Shown here in pieces: positions 25,732 through 35,225 of a DNA stretch of 64,000 bases (position 1 is its first letter; each line of letters starts with the position of its first letter). The translations under genes and the position numbers were made by a program. The notes under the pieces are model-generated. The model was not told the DNA's origin and searched no databases. It was given only the letters and a program-made list of their open reading frames with translations. The stretch is from Flavobacteriaceae bacterium CRH (GTDB lineage: Bacteria > Bacteroidota > Bacteroidia > Flavobacteriales > Flavobacteriaceae): contig LMAJ01000017.1 in NCBI GenBank assembly GCA_001507425.1, positions 62,001 to 126,000 on the forward strand, read 5' to 3'.

Positions 25732-27972
25732 ATGAAAACAAAAGAATTATTAAAAATCAGTTTGCGTCAAAACGCCATTTTCATTCCATCAGCAATGATT
25801 GCGAATGATATCAAAAATTTATCAGGAACAACATCGGTTTTATTGGCCAATGTTTCAAAACTCGGATTTACGTTTTCCGAATCGTTATTGCATGCTTTAA
25901 ATAACGTAAGCCCAAATTATAAAGTTGAAGTTTTAGAAGTGCTAAAAGAAGTTTTAGGAACTGATAAAAACTGGACACCTTTGGTTAAAGAATGGAATAT
26001 CCCAACAGGAGAATCTATTTTAGATCACATTGCAACATATTTCGGAAACGTTTTTAAAACAAAAAAAGGAACAACTTTACAATGCGGACATATTATTCCT
26101 AACAATACTTTTCCATTAGAAAAATACAATGGCTGCCCATTCTGTGGAACTCCATTTGAATTCGGAAAAACGGAAAACTTCGGACAAGGAAGCAAATTAA
26201 AAGTGTTGGATGTATGGTCAGAAACAGAATTAGAAGATTTCTATAAATCGTTATTGCAATCAAAAACCGCTTTAGACGCTACACAAGTAGAGAGTTTAAA
26301 AACAGCATTAAAATATTTGCCTTTACCAAAAACAGATATCGCCATCAAGGAAACTTTGATGTTGGTCATTGATGTTTTAATTGAAGAAGGCCAAGCCGAA
26401 AATGCATCTCAGTATTTTAAAACACCAACAGATATCTTAAGATATTTATGGTTTAAGAATACTGGAATGTTGCAGATTATTGAGCCAAAAACTATTATCA
26501 AAAGAACAGCAAAAAGCGAGACCCATTTTTATGAGTTTATGGATGCAAGTGCGAAAGCAAAAATTGCAGCTCAAAAAGATTTAAAACTTAAATATTCAAG
26601 AAAAGAATGTTTAATGGTAGCTTCATGGTTGAATAATTTGGATATGGAAGTTGAGGCAATGTGCGAAATCATGCACCCAAAAAGAGGAATGTGGATTCGT
26701 TTTATAAGAGCATTGCGTTTGGCAGAATACAGTAAAAGAAAAGGGTTTGAGAAACTAGCTTTTTTAATGGATGTATTTTACAATCAGGTTTATGATGTTT
26801 GGCAAAGTAAAGTAAACACATCAAGATTAAAATTTGATGCCGATAAAACATTTGCATTGTTAAAACAGCGTCCGGGATTGTTTGCACGCTCGTTATTTTC
26901 GAATATGCTATGGTTTGGTGCAGAAGAAACAATTGCACATTTTGAAGAAATTATCGATAAAGTTCCTGCAAGATTGGTCTTTACATTAAATATGTACGCT
27001 CAAAATTATTTTGATAAAAATATACAAAGAAGCGTGAAACCTTTGGGCGGAACCAACAAAAGAATTGCGCCAAACAGTTTGTTGAATTTATATGACGAAG
27101 CACAATTAGAGGCGATGAAAAATCAAATCGAAGTGTTATGTCTTTTGGCAATGAAAAAGCGATTTGCTGCCATTAAAAACACCAACAAAACCATTTATAT
27201 TGATCCGCAATTGTTTAACATGCCAGTTTCGATTGGAGACAGAAGCGAAACAATTCAGGATTTACCGGTAGCTTTAATGGGAACACGTTTCCCTATTGAA
27301 GGAAATGAAGTGAGATTGTTCATGCAATGGGGCGAAGGTTTACCGGCACAGCATTTAGATATGGATTTAAGCTGTCATATTGCTTTCGAAAACAGTACAG
27401 ATATTTGTTCTTTCAGCCGATTGGAAACAACAGGTTGCAAGCATAGCGGTGATATCAGAAGCATTCCTAATAAAATTGGAACTGCTGAATACATCAATAT
27501 CGATATCGATAAATTGGCAAAGGTCAATGCAAAATTTGTAACTTTTACCTGCAATGCATACAGCAACGGAAGCATCACGCCAAACCTTATTGTAGGTTGG
27601 ATGAACAGCAAACACCCGATGAAAATTTCGGAGAAAACCGGAGTTGCCTACGATCCGTCGTGTGTAGATCATCAGGTTCGCGTGACGCAAAATGTTGCCA
27701 AAGGTTTGGTTTTTGGAGTGTTAGATGTAGCCAAAAGAGAAATCGTTTGGTTAGAGATGACTTTTGGAGGACAAGTCGTTCAAGGTTTGGATTTTAAAGG
27801 AGTTCAGGCATTGTTGGCAAAACTAAGCAGCAAATTGAATATTGGTAGTTTGTTACAACTTAAAGCAGAAGCGCAAGGTTTAACAATTACCGAAGATGAA
27901 AACGCCGATGAGGTTTACGATGCACAATGGGCGATAAATGCTGCGGCAGTTACGCAATTATTAATTGATTAA
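25732..27972 (+). CDS. RING-type zinc finger / TerD-like protein of RNA-repair loci (MXAN_6230/SCO0854-like)
   Basis: 746 residues. A RING-like treble-cleft motif is visible: C118-x-H120 and C135-x2-C138 in a CGH...YNGCPFCGTPF pattern. A long helical repeat region follows (about 190-480). The C-terminal part (about 520-700) resembles a TerD fold (DLSCHIAFEN, HSGDI, then EYINIDIDKLAK). The architecture matches the MXAN_6230/SCO0854 RING family, which I name by recall. It lies directly after the RNA array and before rtcB. It may bind the array RNAs or mark damaged complexes; this is inference. Confidence 0.7.
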   Translation: MKTKELLKISLRQNAIFIPSAMIANDIKNLSGTTSVLLANVSKLGFTFSESLLHALNNVSPNYKVEVLEVLKEVLGTDKNWTPLVKEWNIPTGESILDHIATYFGNVFKTKKGTTLQCGHIIPNNTFPLEKYNGCPFCGTPFEFGKTENFGQGSKLKVLDVWSETELEDFYKSLLQSKTALDATQVESLKTALKYLPLPKTDIAIKETLMLVIDVLIEEGQAENASQYFKTPTDILRYLWFKNTGMLQIIEPKTIIKRTAKSETHFYEFMDASAKAKIAAQKDLKLKYSRKECLMVASWLNNLDMEVEAMCEIMHPKRGMWIRFIRALRLAEYSKRKGFEKLAFLMDVFYNQVYDVWQSKVNTSRLKFDADKTFALLKQRPGLFARSLFSNMLWFGAEETIAHFEEIIDKVPARLVFTLNMYAQNYFDKNIQRSVKPLGGTNKRIAPNSLLNLYDEAQLEAMKNQIEVLCLLAMKKRFAAIKNTNKTIYIDPQLFNMPVSIGDRSETIQDLPVALMGTRFPIEGNEVRLFMQWGEGLPAQHLDMDLSCHIAFENSTDICSFSRLETTGCKHSGDIRSIPNKIGTAEYINIDIDKLAKVNAKFVTFTCNAYSNGSITPNLIVGWMNSKHPMKISEKTGVAYDPSCVDHQVRVTQNVAKGLVFGVLDVAKREIVWLEMTFGGQVVQGLDFKGVQALLAKLSSKLNIGSLLQLKAEAQGLTITEDENADEVYDAQWAINAAAVTQLLID

Positions 27973-28029
27973 GCAGAAGAGTGACAAAGGTTGAGAGGCG
28001 CAGAGGAACAAAGGTTTGTTGTAGAGGCG

Positions 28030-28053
28030 CACTGCAGTGCGTCTTCGCAAAGT
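28030..28053. repeat. short palindromic repeat
   Basis: GCGCACTGCAGTGCGTC core, a palindrome common in flavobacterial intergenic regions; a decayed relative is near 10403-10425. The surrounding 27973-28072 stretch has degenerate CAAAGGTT repeats and no gene. Confidence 0.6.
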
Positions 28054-28072
28054 TTATTTAAACGCACTGTTT

Positions 28073-28171
28073 GTCTTCCTGAGGAACGAAGGATCGCACA
28101 AGAAACGCTACAAAGGTTGGTGATTCTCTTTGAGGAATAATTGGATGTGATCCTTCGTCCCTCAGGATGAC
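28073..28171. repeat. long inverted repeat (MITE-like), copy 1
   Basis: About 26-base arms (left 28073-28100, right 28146-28171; core GAACGAAGGATCGCACA on the left) with few mismatches and a 45-base centre. It can fold into one long hairpin. Same family as 29731-29826; the two flank rtcB. Confidence 0.7.
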
Positions 28172-28192
28172 ATTAAATGAGAAAAAAAACAC

Positions 28193-28228
28193 TACGCAAA
28201 ATAACTGCGCAGCAAAAACCAACCTTTG
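28193..28228 (+). promoter_or_regulatory. regulon palindrome and promoter, site D (rtcB)
   Basis: TACGCA, spacer AAATAAC, TGCGCA at 28193-28211, then CCTTTG ending at 28228; TGCG to TTTG distance is 19 bases. The TTTG overlaps a TTG codon at 28226, so rtcB must start at the ATG at 28250. Confidence 0.65.
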
Positions 28229-28249
28229 TCCTATCAAAAAAAAGAACAA

Positions 28250-29671
28250 ATGAAAACACAAATAAACGGTACAGATATATTAGAATTAGGATTCCCAGAA
28301 GGAAAAATAATCGGGATTGCCTTAAAAATAAACAGCAAAAGAAACGGATTCACAAGAGACGAAATGATCACCAATTTCAAGAACGTCTTAGAAACACCGG
28401 AAAACTATATAGACGATAAAATTTTCAGCAAACTTGCAATTGCCTTAATCGAAAAAGCAAATGAAAAACCAGAAGATTTTATTGCTTTAAATCAAAACCC
28501 AAATGCATATTCTGCTTACGGATTAGATCAAATCGAAGACGGAGCCAGAAAACAAATGGAAGTTGCCATGAAACTTCCGGTTACTGTTGCCGGAGCTTTA
28601 ATGCCGGATGCGCATCAAGGTTACGGATTGCCGATTGGTGGAGTTTTAGCGACTAAAAATGCCATTATTCCGTATGGTGTTGGTGTTGATATTGGGTGCA
28701 GAATGGCCTTGTCCGTTTACGATATTGCGGAGGATTTTTACTTTGAAAACGAAGCCAAATTTAAAAAAGAATTAATAGCCAATTCGATTTTTGGAGCGGG
28801 TCACGGTTTTCACGGTCAATACAAATCAGATCATGCGGTTTTAGAAAACGATGCTTTTAATATGACTCCGTTTGTGAAGAACTTAAAAGATAAAGCCTGG
28901 TCGCAATTAGGATCTTCAGGCGGGGGAAATCACTTTGTAGAATTCGGAATCATGGAATTTGCAAAAGACGATGCCGTTTTGAATATTCCGAAAGGTAAAT
29001 ATGTCGCTTTGTTAACCCATTCCGGCTCACGAGGAATGGGCGCCACAATCGCCGGACATTATACTAAAATGGCCAAAGAGGTTTGTAAACTTCCGGAAGT
29101 GGCTAAAAATTTAGCGTATCTGGATATGAACTCACAATTAGGTCAGGAATACTGGATAGCGATGAACCTTGCAGGAGATTACGCTTCGGCTTGTCACGAG
29201 ATTATTCATAAGAAAATGGAACGTGCTTTGGGAGCAACAATTTTAGCGAAAGTTGAAAATCATCATAATTTTGCCTGGAAAGAAATCTGGAACGGCGAAG
29301 AAGTAATCGTGCATAGAAAAGGAGCAACTCCAGCCGGAAAAGGCGTAATGGGAATTATTCCGGGAAGTATGACCGCACCGGGATTTTTAGTGAGAGGAAA
29401 AGGCGAGGAGAACGCCATAAACTCCGCTTCGCACGGAGCAGGAAGACAAATGAGCCGAACACAAGCCATAAAAAATATCACTAAAACCGAAATGCAATCG
29501 ATTCTGCAACATCACGGCGTTACACTTATTGGTGCAGGTCTTGACGAAGCGCCAATGGCCTATAAAGATATCAATCAGGTTATGGAAGCGCAACAGGATT
29601 TGGTTGATGTCGTAGCGAAGTTCACACCAAAACTGGTAAGAATGGCAGATGACGGAAGTAGAGAAGATTAG
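28250..29671 (+). CDS. rtcB: RNA-splicing ligase RtcB
   Basis: 473 residues from the ATG at 28250, chosen because the promoter box covers the upstream TTG. RtcB joins RNA ends with 2',3'-cyclic phosphate (or 3'-phosphate) to 5'-OH using GTP and manganese; it heals tRNAs cut by toxins. Conserved blocks are present: VGVDIGCRM (metal Asp and Cys), GGGNHFVE (Asn, His), THSGSRGMG, GIIPGSMT and the SHGAGRQMSR block that includes the histidine guanylylated in this family. It has its own regulon palindrome and is bordered by two MITE-like repeats. Confidence 0.95.
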   Translation: MKTQINGTDILELGFPEGKIIGIALKINSKRNGFTRDEMITNFKNVLETPENYIDDKIFSKLAIALIEKANEKPEDFIALNQNPNAYSAYGLDQIEDGARKQMEVAMKLPVTVAGALMPDAHQGYGLPIGGVLATKNAIIPYGVGVDIGCRMALSVYDIAEDFYFENEAKFKKELIANSIFGAGHGFHGQYKSDHAVLENDAFNMTPFVKNLKDKAWSQLGSSGGGNHFVEFGIMEFAKDDAVLNIPKGKYVALLTHSGSRGMGATIAGHYTKMAKEVCKLPEVAKNLAYLDMNSQLGQEYWIAMNLAGDYASACHEIIHKKMERALGATILAKVENHHNFAWKEIWNGEEVIVHRKGATPAGKGVMGIIPGSMTAPGFLVRGKGEENAINSASHGAGRQMSRTQAIKNITKTEMQSILQHHGVTLIGAGLDEAPMAYKDINQVMEAQQDLVDVVAKFTPKLVRMADDGSRED

Positions 29672-29730
29672 GTTTTTTGAGGTTCAAAGGCACAGAGGTT
29701 CAAAGTGACAAAGGTTTATTCTCATTTTAT

Positions 29731-29826
29731 GTCATCCTGAGAAATGAAGGATCACACTCGCAAATCTAGAAAGATTGGCAATACTGTGTCGAGCTACTGG
29801 TGTGATCCTTCGTTTCTCAGGATGAC
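29731..29826. repeat. long inverted repeat (MITE-like), copy 2
   Basis: Arms 29731-29756 and 29801-29826 are complementary over 26 bases with one mismatch; the centre has 44 bases. Degenerate CAAAGG / CCTTAGTGGC repeats lie on both sides (29680-29720 and 29842-29870). The rest of the 29672-29954 gap holds no gene. Confidence 0.72.
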
Positions 29827-29954
29827 AAACATCGCTAAAAAAACTTTGTGCCCTAGCGCCTTAGTGGCAAAAAAAATAAATAATAATAAAAGGTTCCAAA
29901 GACGAAAAAACTTAGCATCTCAGCATCTTATAACCTTAGTAACTTAAAAAAAAA

Positions 29955-30755
29955 ATGAATACATACATAGATATCGGAATTAATTTAACGAATAAACAAT
30001 TCCACAACGACATAGACGATGTCGTACAAAACGCTTTAGATGCCGACGTATCGCAAATGATACTAACGGGAACTAGCGTAAAAAACAGCGAAGCTTCTGC
30101 TGAAATAGCAAAACAATATCCCGGAATATTGTACGCTACAGCCGGAATTCACCCGCATGATGCCAAGAGTTTTGATGCGCAAAGCATTTCGAAACTGCGA
30201 AATTTATTAAATCAAAAACACGTAGTTTCAGTAGGCGAGTGCGGACTCGATTTTGATCGTGACTTTTCGCCCAGAAACGTACAGGAAACCTGTTACAAAG
30301 CCCAATTAGAATTAGCAATTGAAGTTCAGAAACCTTTGTTTTTGCACGAGAGAGCCGCTTTTACAAAGTTTATGAGCATTACAAAAGACTATTTGCCACA
30401 ATTGCCAAAAGCCGTAGTGCATTGTTTTACGGGAACTTTGCCCGAAGCCAAAACCTATCTCGATAACGGATTTTATCTTGGTTTTACCGGAGCAATATCC
30501 GACAGTAAACGGTTTGAGCATTTAAAAGAAGTGATTCAATACGTACCGCTCGACCGAATGATGATCGAAACCGATGCGCCATTCATGCTTCCTAAAAACA
30601 CTCCGAATAGTCTCTTGAAGAAATACCACGAACGTCGTTGCGAACCTGCTTTTCTGCCTTTTGTTGCGGGAACTGTGGCGAAGTTTAAAGGAGTTTGTTT
30701 GGATAATGTTGCAGAGGAGACTACTAAGAATTCTAAAAGTTTTTTTGGGATTTAA
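29955..30755 (+). CDS. tatD: TatD-family nuclease
   Basis: 266 residues aligning by eye with E. coli TatD (exonuclease XI), a metal-dependent 3'-5' exonuclease. The N-terminus YIDIGINLTNKQF is the TatD form that replaces the usual HxH pair. Other conserved blocks are GIHPHD, VGECGLDF, VVHCFTGT, IETDAPFMLP and RRCEPAFLP. It follows rtcB on the same strand after a repeat-filled gap, so it may share its transcript. A trimming role for damaged RNA or DNA ends fits the context. Confidence 0.9.
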   Translation: MNTYIDIGINLTNKQFHNDIDDVVQNALDADVSQMILTGTSVKNSEASAEIAKQYPGILYATAGIHPHDAKSFDAQSISKLRNLLNQKHVVSVGECGLDFDRDFSPRNVQETCYKAQLELAIEVQKPLFLHERAAFTKFMSITKDYLPQLPKAVVHCFTGTLPEAKTYLDNGFYLGFTGAISDSKRFEHLKEVIQYVPLDRMMIETDAPFMLPKNTPNSLLKKYHERRCEPAFLPFVAGTVAKFKGVCLDNVAEETTKNSKSFFGI

Positions 30756-30929
30756 TACAATTTTAAAGATTATTTGTTGGCTTTTAAATCAGGTGTTTTT
30801 ACTGGGTTTAAAGGCTTTTTGTTTATATATATATGAATTTTTAGGGATTTATGGAAATCCATAAAATTATCTGCAAAATCTGACGCATCTTTGAGTTATA
30901 TGGTTTTAGGAATTTAATAAGTAAAAAAT

Positions 30930-32717
30930 ATGTATCTATCTGAATTAAAACTTTGGAATTTTAGAAAATATGGATCAGAAAAGCCATTTGATTTGAGTAA
31001 ACCTAATTTAATTGTTCCTTTTAATAAAGGGTTAAACGTTTTAATTGGTGAGAATGATTCAGGAAAAACTTCTATTATAGATGCAATTAAACTAGTTTTA
31101 AAAACTCATGCCTACGAATGGATTAAAGTTGAAGAATCTGATTTTTATCGAGGTTCTGATAAATTAAGAATTGAACTTGAATTTAAAGATATAAAACCAA
31201 ACGAGGCTAAAAATTTTATTGAATGGCTTGGATGGGAAGGTACTGGTAAAGATGCAATACCTATTTTAAGATTGATTTATCAAGTCGAAATAAAACAGGA
31301 TAGAATTCAAGTAACAGATGTTAAAGCGGGTATGGATGAAATAGGTTATTCATTAAATGCTGAAGCAAGAGAGTATTTGAAAACCACTTATTTAAAAGCA
31401 TTAAGAGATGCCGATAATGATTTAACAGCAAAAAAGAATTCAAGATTATCTCAAATTCTCAAAGAACACGAATTTTTTAAAAAGAAATCAAAAGATGAAG
31501 AGCATCCTTTTGAGTCTAAATTTAAAAAATTGAATTTAGAGATTGAAAAATGGTTTAAAGCTGATGGAAATGAAAAATTGAAAAAGATTATTGATGATTT
31601 TTTAGTATCATTTACACATAAAGATAAAACATCTAATATCTCTCTTGGAGATAGTGATATTAAAAGTATTCTGGAAAAAGTGTCACTTGGAATATTAAAT
31701 GAGCAAAACCTTGGTTTAGGAACAATGAATCGTCTATACATGGCAGCCGAATTGTTACATTTAAAGAAAGAAAATTGGGATGGTTTGAAATTGTGTATGA
31801 TTGAAGAATTAGAAGCACATTTACATCCACAAGCACAAATGAAAATTATTGAAGCGCTCCAAAAGGAAACAGAAGTTCAATTCATATTATCTACTCATAG
31901 TCCAAATTTAGCATCGAAAGTTAAACTTCATAATTTGATATTTTGTAATAACAATATGGCATTGCCTTTAGGAGAAGTACCAAATGAGGAAAACGAAAGA
32001 ACTAATAAAGATAAATATACCAAATTAGATAAATACGATTATAAATTTTTAGAACGATTTTTAGATGTTACGAAAGCTAATTTATTTTTTGCAAAAGGTA
32101 TTATTTTAGTTGAAGGCTGGTCGGAAGAAATAATTTTACCTGTTATTGCTAAAAGATTAGGATATGACTTAACAGAAAAAGAAATATCGATCGTAAATGT
32201 AGGTTCTACAGCTTACTTAAAGTTTGCAAAAATATTTTTAAGACAAAATGCAACTGAGAAATTAAATATTCCTGTAGCAATAATAACAGATTTAGATAAT
32301 AGACCAGAAGCTAAAGACAATTCATTTTGTGCAGTTAAAAAAGAAAAAAAAGAAGAAAAAATAAAAGAATTAGAAAAGAGCTTCAATAATACAAATGTAT
32401 TACTATCCTACACAAGTGATTGGACTTTAGAATGGTGTTTGTATAACTCAGAGACGCTCTCTAAATCTTTTAAAGAATCTGTTTCTGAAGTTCATTCTGG
32501 TACAGATGAATTCAAAGGAGAGAAGTTTGAAGAAACTAAATTTATATCAAAATTAAGAAAGGATAAAGGACATAGTCCAATCGATAAAGTTGAAGTTGCT
32601 TCTTTATTAGCAGAAAAAATCGAAAAAAATTATTTAATCACAAAAGAGAATTTAGCGAAAGACAAAAAAATAGAATACATTATTAAAGCTATAAAATATG
32701 CTTGCGATGAAAATTGA
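30930..32717 (+). CDS. OLD-family ATPase-TOPRIM nuclease, GajA-like (Gabija defence)
   Basis: 595 residues: N-terminal ABC-type ATPase with Walker A GENDSGKTS (about residues 40-48), a helical insertion, the conserved acidic block MIEELEAHLHPQ, and LSTHSPNLASK; then a C-terminal TOPRIM nuclease with VEGWSEEIILP and ITDLDNRPEA supplying the acidic metal ligands. In Gabija, GajA is a nucleotide-sensing DNA-nicking nuclease. The 20-base overlap with the UvrD-type helicase gene makes a Gabija-like pair the best call. Confidence 0.82.
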   Translation: MYLSELKLWNFRKYGSEKPFDLSKPNLIVPFNKGLNVLIGENDSGKTSIIDAIKLVLKTHAYEWIKVEESDFYRGSDKLRIELEFKDIKPNEAKNFIEWLGWEGTGKDAIPILRLIYQVEIKQDRIQVTDVKAGMDEIGYSLNAEAREYLKTTYLKALRDADNDLTAKKNSRLSQILKEHEFFKKKSKDEEHPFESKFKKLNLEIEKWFKADGNEKLKKIIDDFLVSFTHKDKTSNISLGDSDIKSILEKVSLGILNEQNLGLGTMNRLYMAAELLHLKKENWDGLKLCMIEELEAHLHPQAQMKIIEALQKETEVQFILSTHSPNLASKVKLHNLIFCNNNMALPLGEVPNEENERTNKDKYTKLDKYDYKFLERFLDVTKANLFFAKGIILVEGWSEEIILPVIAKRLGYDLTEKEISIVNVGSTAYLKFAKIFLRQNATEKLNIPVAIITDLDNRPEAKDNSFCAVKKEKKEEKIKELEKSFNNTNVLLSYTSDWTLEWCLYNSETLSKSFKESVSEVHSGTDEFKGEKFEETKFISKLRKDKGHSPIDKVEVASLLAEKIEKNYLITKENLAKDKKIEYIIKAIKYACDEN

Positions 32718-34941
32718 AATAAATGATATTCACATTAAGGAGGCTGAGAATATTTTTATACGAGGAAACGAATTTGATAAAAAAGAAAGGATTCCATTTA
32801 TTAAGAATCTTGAAACTTGCGATTTGTTAGCAGTTCCAGGTAGCGGAAAAACAACCGCTTTAATGGCAAAACTTTATTGTTTGTCTAAACAACTTCCATT
32901 TAAAGATGGTTCAGGAATTTTAGTATTAGCACATACGAATTCAACAGTTAATGAGATTGAGAAAGAATTAAAAAGACATTGTCCTAATCTATTTGAGTAT
33001 CCAAACTTTATAGGAACTATCCAAAGTTTTGTAAATAAGTTTTTAGCTAATCCTGCAAATTTCATAAAGTATGAGAACTATTTATATAAAGTGGATGATG
33101 AAATTGCAAATAAAAAAATTGTTGATTCTGTAAAAAAACTTGAGTTTACCAATTCTTTAAAGACTTATTTTTTCTTTCAGATTTATGGACAAAATACTCT
33201 TGTTTCAAAAAAGGAATTAGTTGAAAATTATCAAGTAGTAGATATTAAAGCTAAAGAATATATTAAGGTATTAAAAGATCAAAAAATTTTGACCAAAAAT
33301 GGTTTGTCTTATACTAAAGTCAAAAATAAACATGCTATATCAATTTTGAAAATTGATGAAAGATTGAAAGAAATTTTAAAATCTATTCACGATAAAGCAA
33401 AAAAGATAGTTGATATTGAGAAAAATGAAAGAGCAATTATTTATAGTTTAGATCTAATTAACAAGAAGTTTTTATATGGAAACTCTCCTTTTCGATTTGA
33501 TTCAGATTCAGGTAAAGAATTATTAAAAATTATTGAATCACAATTTAAAGATGGCATTGTTAGATTTAAAGATTGTTATTCTCTTGCGTCTTGGTATTTA
33601 CATAATTTTCCAAATGTCAAAGAACAACTTCAAAATCGTTTCAAATATGTTTTTATTGATGAAATGCAAGATTTAGAAAAATATCAAATTGATATTATTG
33701 ACGATATATTTAAAAAAGGAAACTCTAAAACAATAATGCAAAGGATTGGTGACCCAAATCAGTCTATTTACAATCGAGTAAAAGACGATTGTGATTGGAA
33801 ACCAAGAAAAATTAAATATTTAAATGGTTCAAACCGTTTAAGTCCCAAAAATGCTGAATTAGTAAATTACTTTACATATAGAAATGAAGAAGAGAATTTT
33901 AAAGTTGTGGGTGAAAGAAAATTATTAGATGATGAAAAAGAAATCTATCCTCATTTAGTTTTATTTACTAAAGAAACTAAAGAACAGTTAAAAAGTAAAT
34001 TTGAAGAAATAATAAAAAATCATAATCTTCATAATATTGAAGAAAAGAAAAAAGGTTTTAAAATTATCGGCTGGACAGGAGAAAGAACAAATGTAGGCGA
34101 TGGTAATTTATGTCTTAATACTGTTTTTGGATATAATAAATTAAGTAAAGCAAAAAAGGAAGATTTTGATTCATTGAGTAAATATTTACAACTTTTTAAT
34201 CAAGAAAAAGAAACTTTAGAAAGCGCCAGAAAAACAATACTGAATGCTTTAATTACAATATTGAGATTTGAAGATAAAAAAATAGTAAAGAAAATTAGAG
34301 GTAAAAGTGTTGAGCGTTTTTATACCAAAAGTGATTTAATAGAGTACATTAAGGAATATTCTAAAAATGAAATTTATGAAGATTTTAAAGATAAATTATA
34401 TTCTTGGTGTTTTGATTTAGTTTCTTCAAAGAACTATACACTTATTTTTGACTCAATTAAAAGTTTCATTGAGAATCAATTAAAAGATTGGTTTGATTTA
34501 GAAATAAATCATAAAACGCAGTTTTTTATTTTTGAATTTAATGATGAAAATAAAATTAAAAATAAAAAAATAGTTGAAGATGATTTAGGTATTGAAGTTG
34601 CGACAGTTCATGCTGTAAAAGGTCAAACACATTGTGCAACAATGTATGTTGAAACAGCATATAAAAAGCCTATTTATGAAACTTTAAAATTAAAAGAAGC
34701 TAGTTCAAATAAATCGATTAAGAAACAGCAATCAAAAACAATCCCACTATATAAGCAAAAACAAAGTTGTGAAACGCCAACTGGGATTGAAGCGTTGAAA
34801 ATGATGTATGTTGGTTTTTCTCGTCCTACTCATTTATTATGTTTTGCAGTTTTAGAGGAAAATGTAAAAGATGATTTAGATAAGTTTAAAAGTGCTGATT
34901 GGATTATTAATGATGATTTAATAAAAAAAAATAAATTATGA
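32698..34941 (+). CDS. UvrD-like SF1 helicase, GajB-like (Gabija defence)
   Basis: 747-residue SF1A helicase with intact motifs: Walker A VPGSGKTTA, motif II FIDEMQDL, motif III RIGDPNQSIY, motif V TVHAVKGQTH and motif VI MYVGFSRPTH. It overlaps the OLD nuclease gene by 20 bases, so translation is coupled. It is longer than the typical GajB (about 500 residues), with the extra length between motifs Ia and II and in the middle, so it may form a variant branch. Confidence 0.82.
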   Translation: MLAMKIEINDIHIKEAENIFIRGNEFDKKERIPFIKNLETCDLLAVPGSGKTTALMAKLYCLSKQLPFKDGSGILVLAHTNSTVNEIEKELKRHCPNLFEYPNFIGTIQSFVNKFLANPANFIKYENYLYKVDDEIANKKIVDSVKKLEFTNSLKTYFFFQIYGQNTLVSKKELVENYQVVDIKAKEYIKVLKDQKILTKNGLSYTKVKNKHAISILKIDERLKEILKSIHDKAKKIVDIEKNERAIIYSLDLINKKFLYGNSPFRFDSDSGKELLKIIESQFKDGIVRFKDCYSLASWYLHNFPNVKEQLQNRFKYVFIDEMQDLEKYQIDIIDDIFKKGNSKTIMQRIGDPNQSIYNRVKDDCDWKPRKIKYLNGSNRLSPKNAELVNYFTYRNEEENFKVVGERKLLDDEKEIYPHLVLFTKETKEQLKSKFEEIIKNHNLHNIEEKKKGFKIIGWTGERTNVGDGNLCLNTVFGYNKLSKAKKEDFDSLSKYLQLFNQEKETLESARKTILNALITILRFEDKKIVKKIRGKSVERFYTKSDLIEYIKEYSKNEIYEDFKDKLYSWCFDLVSSKNYTLIFDSIKSFIENQLKDWFDLEINHKTQFFIFEFNDENKIKNKKIVEDDLGIEVATVHAVKGQTHCATMYVETAYKKPIYETLKLKEASSNKSIKKQQSKTIPLYKQKQSCETPTGIEALKMMYVGFSRPTHLLCFAVLEENVKDDLDKFKSADWIINDDLIKKNKL

Positions 34942-35135
34942 TAACAAGAGAACAAATTGAAGATTTAGGATTTGTTTATAAACAAAAACTTATCAATAAA
35001 CAATTGGAGTTTGTAAATGACGAAATGAAAACAATGGTAACCTTATCATTAGAAGGAACTGTCGGTGTTATTTGCGAAAATTATAAAAAAAATTGGGGTA
35101 ATATTAATTCAATTGACGAGATGAAAAAATTATAG
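34938..35135 (+). CDS. small third ORF of the Gabija-like operon
   Basis: 65 residues, starting in an ATGA overlap with the helicase stop codon, a strong sign of translational coupling. Sequence is charged and helical, without known motifs. It is not part of canonical two-gene Gabija. It could be an accessory or regulatory subunit. Function unknown. Confidence 0.65.
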   Translation: MITREQIEDLGFVYKQKLINKQLEFVNDEMKTMVTLSLEGTVGVICENYKKNWGNINSIDEMKKL

Positions 35136-35196
35136 AATTAATTAGTAAATAGAAATGGATATGCAAACCCTTTTGTAATTAATAAGATCAAAAAAA

Positions 35197-35225
35197 AAAT
35201 GCGCAAAAGTGATTTTGCGCATTTT
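35197..35225. terminator. bidirectional terminator
   Basis: 13-base arms AAAATGCGCAAAA and TTTTGCGCATTTT around a 4-base loop. Ends the Gabija-like operon and overlaps the last codons of the convergent XRE gene. Confidence 0.82.

Noticed and set aside
28177..28419. 80-aa ORF overlapping the start of rtcB
   Set aside because: It is an out-of-frame, lysine/arginine-rich shadow of rtcB and the repeat region.
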